This document shows positions 1-8,206 of a DNA stretch of 64,000 bases, one piece after another. Below the pieces are notes generated by a model. It did not search any database, was not told the origin of the DNA, and saw nothing but the letters and a program-made list of their open reading frames with translations. Source of the stretch: Bacteroides salyersiae WAL 10018 = DSM 18765 = JCM 12988 (GTDB lineage Bacteria; Bacteroidota; Bacteroidia; Bacteroidales; Bacteroidaceae); the NCBI RefSeq assembly GCF_000381365.1, contig NZ_KB905467.1, forward strand, positions 1,356,644 through 1,420,643, written 5' to 3'. Position 1 is the stretch's first letter. Each line of letters opens with the position of its first letter. Both the position numbers and the translations under genes were made by a program.

Positions 1-186
1 TTGAGAGTTGAAAGTTGAAAGTTACTATGCAGCGTGGCAGTATTTATTCAGTTGAAAGCCTTGTTCAGTTGAAAGTTGAGAGTTGAAAGTTGAAAATTAC
101 TATGCAGCATGGCAGTATTTATTCAGTTGAAAATTAGGAGTTGAAAGCTGCCATGCAATATGACAGTATTATTTAGTTAAAAATTA
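1..186. repeat. Dispersed repeat family A, tandem copies
   Basis: Two good copies and one decayed copy of a unit of about 60 nt stand in a row. Each unit has an arm of short repeated GTTGAAAGTT-like words followed by a core such as CTATGCAGCGTGGCAGTA. The same arm and core recur in inverted orientation at 32898-33247. No reading frame of note is present. The stretch is intergenic and the upstream gene lies outside the window. Confidence 0.85.
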
Positions 187-212
187 AGAATTAAGTAACG
201 AACATAAAACTT

Positions 213-232
213 CCCCTCCCTTCGGGGAGGGG
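213..232 (+). other. UUCG-loop hairpin in the leader of the first gene
   Basis: CCCCTCCC pairs perfectly with GGGAGGGG around a TTCG tetraloop, ending 16 nt before the ATG at 249. A related sequence occurs at 23563-23581. In RNA this would be a stable 8-bp hairpin. It could terminate an upstream transcript, although no T-run follows, or it could hinder initiation. Its role is inferred only. Confidence 0.6.
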
Positions 233-248
233 GCAGGGGGAGAGGCCC

Positions 249-1325
249 ATGGGAAAAAAAGCCGTATCAAAACTATTTTATCACCTATCCATCTTATCAA
301 CCTTCCTATTGGCAGGTATCACCCTTGCCGGAGCTTTCTCCGGCCAACTGTCTCCTGCCGGACACATCCGCTTTGCCTTTATCGGCTTGGCATTGCCCGT
401 ATTGCTGCTGATCAACTTCGCAGCACTCATCTATTGGGCTATACGGCTACGTGTCTGGCTGCTCATCCCCCTCATCGCCATTTTAGGCAATTGGGGATAT
501 CTGAGCCGGGTCATCCGGTTCTCTTCTCCGCCCCCCTCCCTCGCGGCATTCACCATCGCCACTTACAACGTAGATGCCTTTAATGGAGATCAGACCGGAT
601 ATTCCTGCAAAGAAATAGCCCGGTATATGGAAGAACAGCACGCAGATATTCTCTGCATGCAGGAGTTCGGCAGCAATCGCGAATTCAATGTAGATAGTGT
701 GAAAAAAGCCTTTTCCACATGGCCTTATTACTCTATTCCCCAAGCTCCCGCCGGAACACCGATCCTGCAACTCGCCGTATTCAGCAAGTATCCCATACTC
801 AGCCAGCAACTCATCACATACCCCGACAGTAAAAACTGTAGCATGTGGTGCGACATCGACATCAACGGAAAACGTATCCGGATATTCAACAATCACCTCC
901 AGACAACCGAAGTAAGCAGCAACAAACGGACGCTGGAAAAGGAACTTAAAAAAGACAATACCACCGGAACCGAACATGCCATCCTCAAACTCACCGACGG
1001 ACTGGAAGAGAACTTCGTGAAACGTGCCGCCCAAGCAGAGCATATGCACAAACTGATAACCGCCTCCCCCCACCCCACACTGGTGTGTGGCGACTTCAAC
1101 TCCCTGCCCTCGTCATATACCTACCACACCATGAAAGGCAACCGTCTGAAAGATGGCTTCCAAACCTGCGGCCACGGTTACATGTACACCTTCCGCTATT
1201 TCAAGAGACTGCTCAGAATCGACTATATCTTCCACAGCGAGGAGCTGGAAGGACTGGATTACTTCTCTCCGGAGCTGGATTACAGCGATCACAATCCGGT
1301 GGTAATGCGGATGAAGATCAAGTAA
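249..1325 (+). CDS. Membrane-anchored endonuclease/exonuclease/phosphatase family protein
   Basis: This 358-aa protein has three predicted N-terminal membrane segments (about residues 11-31, 43-65 and 70-88) followed by an EEP-fold domain from about 100 to the end. Family motifs are visible: TYNVD with Asn107, CMQEFG with Glu139, FNNHLQT, CGDFNS and a terminal SDHNPV. These are the metal-binding and catalytic residues of DNase I/AP-endonuclease/phosphodiesterase relatives. The substrate cannot be told from sequence; similar Bacteroides proteins are annotated only at family level. The ATG at 249 is the first in frame before the membrane segments, and a stable hairpin lies just upstream. The gene converges on the lipoprotein gene at 1421. 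Confidence 0.88.
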   Translation: MGKKAVSKLFYHLSILSTFLLAGITLAGAFSGQLSPAGHIRFAFIGLALPVLLLINFAALIYWAIRLRVWLLIPLIAILGNWGYLSRVIRFSSPPPSLAAFTIATYNVDAFNGDQTGYSCKEIARYMEEQHADILCMQEFGSNREFNVDSVKKAFSTWPYYSIPQAPAGTPILQLAVFSKYPILSQQLITYPDSKNCSMWCDIDINGKRIRIFNNHLQTTEVSSNKRTLEKELKKDNTTGTEHAILKLTDGLEENFVKRAAQAEHMHKLITASPHPTLVCGDFNSLPSSYTYHTMKGNRLKDGFQTCGHGYMYTFRYFKRLLRIDYIFHSEELEGLDYFSPELDYSDHNPVVMRMKIK

Positions 1326-1360
1326 ACGGAAAGGGTATCCCAACCCCTTATAAATGAAAA

Positions 1361-1390
1361 GCCCACGCTACAACTATCTGTAACGTGGGC
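1361..1390. terminator. Bidirectional hairpin terminator
   Basis: GCCCACGCTAC and GTAACGTGGGC form an 11-bp stem with one mismatch and an 8-nt loop. It lies between two convergent genes and is flanked by AAAA on the left and GATTTCATT on the right. It probably ends both transcripts. Confidence 0.75.
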
Positions 1391-1420
1391 GATTTCATTC
1401 TATGACTCTATGTGAAATCC

Positions 1421-2821
1421 TTACTTAGGAATGCCTACATATACATTATCAATCTGACAAGTAGTCGTGAGTCCGGTAGCGTTGTCGCCGATATAACGGA
1501 AACCGACGTAGATCGTCTGACCGATATACGATGCTAAATCCACACTATACGAAGTAAATGACTTGTCATTTGTTTTGTCTAAGTTGTCCGGAGTGACATC
1601 GACCCAGGTAGCCGAAGATATGCTTGACGGATCACCGTTGAAGTCGGTAGAAATCATCAGCGTAAACACATCTCCTGCCAGATATCTGTACTCAAAATCA
1701 AAGTTCAATACCATCTCCTTCTGCATGACCAGTGCCGGAGTAATCAACCATGTCTCCAACTCGCCGTTGTTATAGGCTGTGATATTAGCATATCTGTTAT
1801 TCTGATACGATCTGTACTCCCAAGATTTTTCACCTTTCACCTTGCTGTTGCACCAGCCCTCCAAAACAACATTGTCATAATCTTTCCCTTTCTCAAAGTC
1901 TTCATTCACCAAGATATCCGGAATGTCGCTCGGAAGGGTCACAGTCCACGCACTCTTATCATTGTCTACCACCGCACGTGCCTCTTTCACGACAGTCGAA
2001 GTCTCTGATACTTCACGGGCAATATGGATGTTGTCCAACTGGATAGTGGTCGTTTTTGTATCGGCAGCACCCGAATATTTGAATGCAATATTGATAGCCT
2101 TTCCTTCATATGAAGATAAGTCCATCTCACCGGCAGGCCCTAACTTGCCATAGGCATTGTCCGGTTCTTTAGGGATGTCAAAATTTTCGGTGACATCCTC
2201 CCACGTAGTGTATTTGGAAGTCACATCCGAGCTTGAACCGGAAAAGTCTTCGGAGATGAATACTTGTAGACAATCTCCTTTGTAATATCCGACACAGACG
2301 TCAAAGCTCAATTTATCCCCTTTTACCACCGTATACTTGGGAGTGATAAGCCAGGCTTCGGTAGTTTCGGCATCACCGTTCGCCATCTGGGTATATGCAT
2401 TTCCACTGTATATCTTGTTTATCCAAGTCTTCTCACCGGTAAAATAATTCATCCAGCCGTCAATCTCCGTATTGGCCCCATTTACAAAGTTTCTTTGAAA
2501 ATCTTCATTAAAGCCTACTTCATCAGAATAAGATGTCTTAAGCAGATTATATTTAATGGTCGCTTCCGAACCCTTTTCTGCCGTATAATAGGTAGAATTC
2601 ATCCATTTCTCCAGATTTATCTTAGCAGGAGCCGTAGGATCATCGGAATTGTCTTCACCATCAAGAAATCCGCCTGTCGATGTATAATCACCGGCGTAAG
2701 TCAATTCTAATTTCAATACGTTTCCCGGACTATATTCTTTCATTCCGTCAAATTCGGGTTCATGGTTACATGAAACGAATACAAGCGCCAACGCTGCAGT
2801 TGCCAATATTATTTTTTTCAT
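1421..2821 (-). CDS. Surface lipoprotein with two choice-of-anchor-J-like domains
   Basis: The start is placed at the ATG at 2821 because it gives a clean lipoprotein signal, MKKIILATAALALVFVSC; an ATG eight codons upstream would put a short tail before it. The mature protein of about 450 aa holds two similar blocks of about 170 aa. Each contains GW followed by W and a WLITP motif, then a TWVDVT-like segment and a closing QIDNIHI/QIDNVYV strand, as in choice-of-anchor J (cleaved-adhesin-like, DUF5017-like) domains. It begins 28 nt after the TonB receptor stop, so the two are probably one operon and may form a receptor/surface-binding pair. The ligand is unknown. It is not a SusD homologue by any visible motif. 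Confidence 0.8.
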   Translation of the reverse strand: MKKIILATAALALVFVSCNHEPEFDGMKEYSPGNVLKLELTYAGDYTSTGGFLDGEDNSDDPTAPAKINLEKWMNSTYYTAEKGSEATIKYNLLKTSYSDEVGFNEDFQRNFVNGANTEIDGWMNYFTGEKTWINKIYSGNAYTQMANGDAETTEAWLITPKYTVVKGDKLSFDVCVGYYKGDCLQVFISEDFSGSSSDVTSKYTTWEDVTENFDIPKEPDNAYGKLGPAGEMDLSSYEGKAINIAFKYSGAADTKTTTIQLDNIHIAREVSETSTVVKEARAVVDNDKSAWTVTLPSDIPDILVNEDFEKGKDYDNVVLEGWCNSKVKGEKSWEYRSYQNNRYANITAYNNGELETWLITPALVMQKEMVLNFDFEYRYLAGDVFTLMISTDFNGDPSSISSATWVDVTPDNLDKTNDKSFTSYSVDLASYIGQTIYVGFRYIGDNATGLTTTCQIDNVYVGIPK

Positions 2822-2849
2822 ACTTGTTATATTCTTTATTATCATAAAA

Positions 2850-5531
2850 TTAGAATCTGATCTTCATACCCATAGACCAAGTACGACCGAAACCATAGAA
2901 CACAGTTGCGTCTTTCCATCCGTGACCACCGGTCTTTGCACCATTGTCCGTAGCATCGGTAATATACTGCTCATTCAACAGATTGTTGCAATTGGCTGTC
3001 CAGGTTGCATCGATACCGCCAAGATTGAACTTGTAGCTGATACCCGCATCAAAAGTAAAGAAAGAAGGGATACGCCAAGGTTGTGCCACATCTACCGGAT
3101 CTCCATTCAAAGTGCTGGTAGTAATCAGACCTGCAATATCGTATTCAGAATAGTTACGTCCATTGAATAATCCGCCTACAAAGACACGAAGACCTTTCAG
3201 CACCTCATAATTCACATCCAGAGATGCCGTTGTCTGGGCAGCGTTACCAATCTTCACCCCTTTTGTATTCATCAGCAACCGTGCATGCTCGTCCGAGCCG
3301 GGAGTTACCGGTTTCATACTTTTATCAACGGCCTGGCCTTGTCCGTCATACATATAACCCAATACATTGTCTTTCGTCATAGTCCAATCACCGAAAGAGA
3401 ACATACCGTTGATTGTCAGCGAACGGACCGGACGCAGAGTGAAGTCCAACTCGATACCCTGGTGCAATTCACCCACACCGTTCAAGTATACGTAAGAACT
3501 TTCCTGCGATACCGACAGGCGCTTTTGAATTGTACGGTCGTCCCAAGTGGTACGGTACAGATTCAAATTGGCGGAGAAAATAGAAGAAACGAATCCGTAA
3601 CCCAGTTCAAAAGAGAAAACACCTTCGTTCTTACAATTAGGATTGAGCGCATTGCTTGTCTGGGAATTAAGGAAAATGCCACCTGAGAAATAAGGAGTAC
3701 GGGAGTAGTAGCCGATGTTGGCAAATACGTTATGATGGCTGTCGATATTATAGTTTACACCACCTTTTACTCCATAACCGACTTTCGTTTTCTTTGCAGA
3801 CTTTTCATTGTCTGTATAGAAATAACCCTTACGCCAGTTCGAAGCGGCATTCACGTTTCCGGATACGATAACGGATAGTTTATCCTGAGAATATTCAGCC
3901 TGTCCGAAAGCACCGTATTGTGCTATATAGCTGTCAAAGTTACGGTAAACAACGTCACCTACCCCTAAGCGCTCGTTCTGCCAGGCGATATCATCCTTTT
4001 TATATCCTACATTTTTTCTATCCGGATCGACAATAAAGTCTCCTCCCAACAGATCTACAATTTCAGCTTTGTGTCCGCCGTTATAGTAACGGAGGTCTAT
4101 ACCACCCTGCAGGTTCAGGTAATCATTCACCTGGTTGGTATAAGTTGAAAGAAGTCCGTACCACAAGTGAGTATTCATGTTTTTGGCCAAAGCGACTTTA
4201 CTTCCATTGTCGGAAGCCGCGTTTTCTTCCATAATAGCAGCATAATTCATCGTTCCGTCTATCCTGCGATAAGTGGTATTCGGGATACCGGCTGTTGCCC
4301 CGTAAAGGCTGCTGGTATTACCTACACCCCGATATCCGAAGCCGTCGCCAATAGACATATACACGGAAGAAGAAAGGCTCGACTTGCGGTCGATATCCCA
4401 AACGTGATTCAAAGAAATCTGTGGCTTATGGTAAGAGTTATAGCTGGTACCGGTCATGCCTTTACCATTAATGTCATATCCGTAAGCAGCATTATAGCGA
4501 TAGCCCAAACCTTGATTTACCTTCTTCTGCTTGTCCCACTCTTCGATGGTCAGCTCGTCATAACGCTTATTGTGAGTTTGGGGAGCACCCGTTGCTGTCA
4601 GAGACAGAGAATGACTGTCGCCGATACGCTTGGATATATTAATAAACCAGGAATATGCGTCAAACTCACATCCTTGGATATATCCGTCACCCCATGTCTT
4701 AGAACCTAAAACAGAAAAGGCCCAGCCATCCTTTGTCAATCCGGAAGAAAGGCTGAACAATACTTTATTATATCCGTCATTACCCATACCATAGGATAAT
4801 GTACCGCCTTTTTGCGCATCGGTAGAGTTTGTTATAACATTGATAGAACCACCCACCGACGGGGAAGAAAGCTTAGAAGCACCCAATCCTCTTTGCACCT
4901 GCATAGAACGGGTTACATCAGACAAGCCTGCCCAGTTGGACCAGTAGATACCTCCCCATTCCATATCATTCATAGGGACACCGTTAATCATCACTCCTAC
5001 ATTGGAAGTACCGAAACCGCGGACGGTTACACGGGATTCACCAAAACCACCGTTGTCTTTGGAAGCATATACGCCCGGAGTGGATTTCAATATCTCCGGA
5101 AATTCTTGTGTTCCCAACTTTTCCGAGATAAATACCGGGTCGACCGTAGATACCGCCACCGGAGTTTTACGTGAAATGGCAATGGACGAAGTAATCGTCA
5201 CGTCATTCAACATCACTGCATCCTGTTCCAGTTTCACAATACCTAAATCCACAGAAGCGCCTTTCTGCGTTACTTTCTTTTTCAGGTCCTTGAAACCTAC
5301 ATACTTAAATAGTAACGTTGCATTGGGCGCGACACTTTGCACAAAATGACCGTCAAGATCGGTGACAGTTCCTTGTGAAGTACCTTCCACCATAATGGCC
5401 GCACCAACCAATGGCTCACCGGTTTCTGCATCCACGACTTGACCTTTCACTGTAGTCTGGGCAAAAGCCGTAGCAGCAGAGCATACTGTCAGTATTGCAA
5501 CCAGCAGAAAATGAATTAGATGTCTTCTCAT
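2850..5531 (-). CDS. TonB-dependent receptor with carboxypeptidase-like N-domain
   Basis: This 893-aa outer-membrane receptor has a signal peptide ending at about AFAQ (residue 25). A CarboxypepD_reg-like beta-sandwich follows (VKGQVVDAETGEPLVGA, GTVTDLDGHF), then a plug domain (about 105-240, with the SRVTVRGFG and NGVPMNDMEWGG segments typical of Bacteroidota receptors). A long beta-barrel ends in an aromatic final strand (MKIRF). It drives TonB-energised import across the outer membrane; the substrate is unknown. The co-transcribed lipoprotein downstream is the likely partner. A -7 box lies at 5583-5590. Confidence 0.93.
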   Translation of the reverse strand: MRRHLIHFLLVAILTVCSAATAFAQTTVKGQVVDAETGEPLVGAAIMVEGTSQGTVTDLDGHFVQSVAPNATLLFKYVGFKDLKKKVTQKGASVDLGIVKLEQDAVMLNDVTITSSIAISRKTPVAVSTVDPVFISEKLGTQEFPEILKSTPGVYASKDNGGFGESRVTVRGFGTSNVGVMINGVPMNDMEWGGIYWSNWAGLSDVTRSMQVQRGLGASKLSSPSVGGSINVITNSTDAQKGGTLSYGMGNDGYNKVLFSLSSGLTKDGWAFSVLGSKTWGDGYIQGCEFDAYSWFINISKRIGDSHSLSLTATGAPQTHNKRYDELTIEEWDKQKKVNQGLGYRYNAAYGYDINGKGMTGTSYNSYHKPQISLNHVWDIDRKSSLSSSVYMSIGDGFGYRGVGNTSSLYGATAGIPNTTYRRIDGTMNYAAIMEENAASDNGSKVALAKNMNTHLWYGLLSTYTNQVNDYLNLQGGIDLRYYNGGHKAEIVDLLGGDFIVDPDRKNVGYKKDDIAWQNERLGVGDVVYRNFDSYIAQYGAFGQAEYSQDKLSVIVSGNVNAASNWRKGYFYTDNEKSAKKTKVGYGVKGGVNYNIDSHHNVFANIGYYSRTPYFSGGIFLNSQTSNALNPNCKNEGVFSFELGYGFVSSIFSANLNLYRTTWDDRTIQKRLSVSQESSYVYLNGVGELHQGIELDFTLRPVRSLTINGMFSFGDWTMTKDNVLGYMYDGQGQAVDKSMKPVTPGSDEHARLLMNTKGVKIGNAAQTTASLDVNYEVLKGLRVFVGGLFNGRNYSEYDIAGLITTSTLNGDPVDVAQPWRIPSFFTFDAGISYKFNLGGIDATWTANCNNLLNEQYITDATDNGAKTGGHGWKDATVFYGFGRTWSMGMKIRF

Positions 5532-5582
5532 AATTCTGTTTGTTAGTTAATAGATTTTATTAATTAATAATGTTTTGAAGCG

Positions 5583-5590
5583 CAAATATA
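5583..5590 (-). promoter_or_regulatory. Candidate -7 element for the TonB receptor operon
   Basis: Read on the minus strand this is TATATTTG, an exact TAnnTTTG match, about 52 nt upstream of the receptor ATG. No good -33 TTTG is visible at the usual spacing, so the promoter may be weak or activator-dependent. Confidence 0.5.
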
Positions 5591-5671
5591 ATTAATAAGA
5601 TTTAGAACTACATTACATTTCCATTTCAAATTTTAAGGATGGTCAACATTTTATTGCATTCTAAAACAAAA

Positions 5672-5700
5672 AAAGCCCCGCAGGCGATCTGCAGGGCTTT
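5672..5700 (-). terminator. Rho-independent terminator after ettA
   Basis: AAAGCCCCGCAG and CTGCAGGGCTTT form a 12-bp stem with one mismatch and a 5-nt loop, followed on the minus strand by a T-rich run. It sits 48 nt beyond the ettA stop and separates ettA from the TonB receptor operon. Confidence 0.85.
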
Positions 5701-5747
5701 CTATTTAAAACTGAACGAGTTAGAAATCTATCAAACTGACATCGATA

Positions 5748-7442
5748 TCAATCATTCATTAGCTTTCTATAACGTACACGCTTAGGCTCTTCATTTCCGA
5801 GACGTTTCATCTTGTTTTCTTCATATTCAGAATAAGAACCTTCAAAATAGAATACATTGGAATCGCCCTCGAAAGCAAGGATGTGGGTACAGATACGGTC
5901 GAGGAACCAACGGTCGTGCGAAATGACCACGGCGCATCCGGCAAAATCCTCCAGACCTTCTTCAAGTGCACGAAGCGTATTCACGTCGATATCATTGGTA
6001 GGCTCATCGAGAAGCAGCACATTGCCCTCTTCTTTCAATGCAATAGCCAGGTGCAAACGGTTACGTTCACCACCGGAAAGCATTCCGCAGAGCTTTTCCT
6101 GATCGGCACCGGAGAAATTGAAACGTGAAAGATAAGCACGTGCATTGATATCACGCCCACCCATGCGAATCAGTTCGTTACCTCCGGAAATTACCTGATA
6201 AACAGTCTTGTTGGGATCGATATCCTTATGCTGCTGGTCTACATAGGCCACCTTTACAGTCTCTCCTACCTCAAATTCTCCTTTATCCACCGTCTCAAGT
6301 CCCATGATAAGCCGGAAAAGGGTAGTCTTACCGGCACCGTTAGGACCGATCACCCCGACAATGCCATTGGGAGGAAGCATAAAGTTGAGATCATCGAAAA
6401 GCAACTTCTCACCATAAGCCTTGGCTACATGTTTAGCTTCAATAACCTTGTTTCCTAAACGGGGACCATTCGGAATGAAAATTTCAAGTTTCTCTTCTTT
6501 CTCTTTCACATCCTCGTTCAACAGTTTGTCATAAGAGTTCAGACGAGCTTTACCTTTGGCCTGACGAGCCTTAGGAGCCATACGCACCCACTCCAGCTCA
6601 CGTTCAAGAGTCTTACGGCGTTTGCTGGCAGTTTTCTCTTCCATTTCCATGCGTTTGGTCTTCTGGTCCAGCCAGCTGGAATAATTTCCTTTCCAGGGGA
6701 TACCTTCGCCACGATCCAACTCCAGAATCCATCCGGCTACATGATCGAGGAAATAGCGGTCGTGCGTTACGGCGATTACCGTACCCTCATACTGTTGGAG
6801 ATGTTGTTCGAGCCAGTCGATAGACTCCGCATCCAAGTGGTTGGTAGGCTCATCGAGAAGGAGTATATCCGGTTTTTGAAGCAACAAACGACAAAGAGCC
6901 ACGCGACGGCGCTCACCCCCTGAAAGGTTTTCCACCAACTGGTCTTCGGGCGGACAACGGAGTGCATCCATCGCACGCTCCAGTTTACTGTCAAGATTCC
7001 ATGCATCCGTAGCATCGATGATATCCTGCAATTCTCCCTGGCGCGCAAAGAGTTGGTCCATTTTATCTTGATCCTCATAATATTCGGGTAAGCCGAATTT
7101 CTGATTTATTTCTTCATATTCATTCAGAGCGTCTACAATAGGCTGTACTCCTTCCATTACGATTTCCTTCACGGTCTTCGTATTATCCAAATGAGGTTCC
7201 TGAGCCAGATAGCCTACCGAATATCCCGGTGAAAAGACCACCTCACCCTGATATGATTTTTCCAGTCCTGCAATAATCTTCAACAAAGTAGATTTACCCG
7301 AACCATTCAAACCGATGATACCGATCTTTGCCCCATAAAAAAAGGAAAGGTAAATGTTCTTCAGCACTTGCTTGTTATTCTGGAAGGATTTACTCACTCC
7401 CACCATTGAGAAAATAATCTTTTTATCGTCTACTGTTGCCAT
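5748..7442 (-). CDS. ettA: Energy-dependent translational throttle protein EttA (ABC-F ATPase)
   Basis: This is a soluble ABC-F protein with two nucleotide-binding domains. The first has Walker A GLNGSGKST at 44-52, signature LSGGERRRVALCRLL and Walker B LLLDEPTNHLD. The second has GPNGAGKTTLFRL, LSGGERNRLHLA and LLLDEPTNDID. Between them is the charged linker with an RQAKGKARLNSYDKLL stretch typical of EttA. EttA binds the ribosomal E site and gates the first elongation step according to the ATP/ADP ratio. The start at 7442 (MATVDDKK) gives 564 aa, normal for the family; an ATG 20 codons upstream adds an unrelated hydrophobic tail and precedes the likely transcription start. Confidence 0.95.
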   Translation of the reverse strand: MATVDDKKIIFSMVGVSKSFQNNKQVLKNIYLSFFYGAKIGIIGLNGSGKSTLLKIIAGLEKSYQGEVVFSPGYSVGYLAQEPHLDNTKTVKEIVMEGVQPIVDALNEYEEINQKFGLPEYYEDQDKMDQLFARQGELQDIIDATDAWNLDSKLERAMDALRCPPEDQLVENLSGGERRRVALCRLLLQKPDILLLDEPTNHLDAESIDWLEQHLQQYEGTVIAVTHDRYFLDHVAGWILELDRGEGIPWKGNYSSWLDQKTKRMEMEEKTASKRRKTLERELEWVRMAPKARQAKGKARLNSYDKLLNEDVKEKEEKLEIFIPNGPRLGNKVIEAKHVAKAYGEKLLFDDLNFMLPPNGIVGVIGPNGAGKTTLFRLIMGLETVDKGEFEVGETVKVAYVDQQHKDIDPNKTVYQVISGGNELIRMGGRDINARAYLSRFNFSGADQEKLCGMLSGGERNRLHLAIALKEEGNVLLLDEPTNDIDVNTLRALEEGLEDFAGCAVVISHDRWFLDRICTHILAFEGDSNVFYFEGSYSEYEENKMKRLGNEEPKRVRYRKLMND

Positions 7443-7473
7443 ACAATATAATAATGTAAAATGTAATTTTGGG

Positions 7474-7481
7474 CAAATGTA
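7474..7481 (-). promoter_or_regulatory. Candidate -7 element for ettA
   Basis: The minus strand reads TACATTTG (TAnnTTTG), about 32 nt upstream of the chosen ettA start. It lies inside the longer upstream frame, which supports the downstream start. Confidence 0.5.
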
Positions 7482-7884
7482 CACAAAATCTTCGATATTC
7501 ATATCCGTCCCACTAAAAACAAAGTATTCTTCCCTACCCTCAAAGCATTCTTCTCCCCTCTCTCATCCACATTAACATCTTTAACAGTTCATCTTAAAAG
7601 ACATTCCTCTCATTTGCAACAATCTATACTTTTATGGTATAATAATCTATACTATTGCATAGTAACAATCTATATTTAACACTCCATTAAGTATATACTT
7701 TTAATATCTCGGTATAACGACCAATATAAGATGCTATAAATAAACATTTTATATTCAATTCTTATTATTTCCCGTCCAACCATAATCCTAAAAGTGCTTT
7801 TGCATCCAATCTGCTTAACTTGCTATTTCAACAACTATAAAATGAATGTATTGTCATAGCTATTCTAAAAAACATTCAAATTAT
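7482..7884. other. AT-rich intergenic stretch between ettA and tRNA-Lys
   Basis: No credible gene is visible on either strand. The composition is strongly AT-rich with many TATA-like words. The only ordered feature is the 23-bp-spaced motif at 7618-7674. The tRNA promoter follows it. Confidence 0.6.
7618..7674. repeat. Three AAYAATCTATA repeats with a 23-bp period
   Basis: AATCTATA starts at 7621, 7644 and 7667, exactly 23 bp apart, each preceded by AAC or AAT. The first two copies match for two further bases (AC, then T). The spacing is about two helical turns, as in iterated protein-binding sites. The function is unknown. Confidence 0.65.
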
Positions 7885-7915
7885 TTTGGTATTTATAAAA
7901 AACTCTCTATCTTTG
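7885..7915 (+). promoter_or_regulatory. Promoter of tRNA-Lys
   Basis: TTTG at 7885-7888 and TATCTTTG at 7908-7915 are separated by 19 bp, a full match to the Bacteroides primary promoter. The tRNA begins 39 nt downstream of the -7 box. Confidence 0.8.
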
Positions 7916-7954
7916 CACCCGCAATCAGGAAATAACTGATTTGCAATAAGGATT

Positions 7955-8027
7955 GATTCGCTAGCTCAGCAGGTAGAGCACAACACTTTTAATGTTGGGG
8001 TCCTGGGTTCGAGCCCCAGGCGGATCA
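7955..8027 (+). tRNA. tRNA-Lys (anticodon TTT)
   Basis: A complete cloverleaf can be folded by eye. The acceptor stem GATTCGC/GCGGATC has one G-U pair. The D stem is GCTC/GAGC, the anticodon stem CAACA/TGTTG carries loop CTTTTAA (anticodon TTT), and the T stem CTGGG/CCCAG has loop TTCGAGC. The discriminator base is A and no CCA is encoded. It has its own promoter and terminator, so it is a single-gene unit. Confidence 0.97.
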
Positions 8028-8036
8028 CTGAAAATT

Positions 8037-8068
8037 AGAGAGTTACATAATAGTAGCTCTCTTTTTTT
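8037..8068 (+). terminator. Terminator of tRNA-Lys
   Basis: AGAGAGTTAC and GTAGCTCTCT form a 10-bp stem with one G-U pair and a 6-nt loop, followed by seven T residues. Confidence 0.85.
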
Positions 8069-8206
8069 ATACCTAAATTATGCTGGTTTACACGGGGAAA
8101 TGTAAAAACGGATCAACGTAAAAACCTGAGGGATTTTCGAATTTACAAAAGTTAATCCCCAAGATTTCAAACTGAACCGAATTCAATCCCCTTGTATCCG
8201 TTTAAA

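Noticed and set aside
1085..1357. A 90-codon frame overlapping the end of the endonuclease-family gene
   Set aside because: It is a shifted frame of the same DNA. The in-frame product already holds the catalytic motifs through its own stop.
4167..4709. A 180-codon plus-strand frame within the TonB receptor
   Set aside because: It is a mirror frame of a long, motif-rich receptor gene and shows no domain of its own.
5641..8206. A genomic island inserted at tRNA-Lys
   Set aside because: No integrase, no repeated tRNA 3' end and no change in composition were seen on either side of the tRNA.
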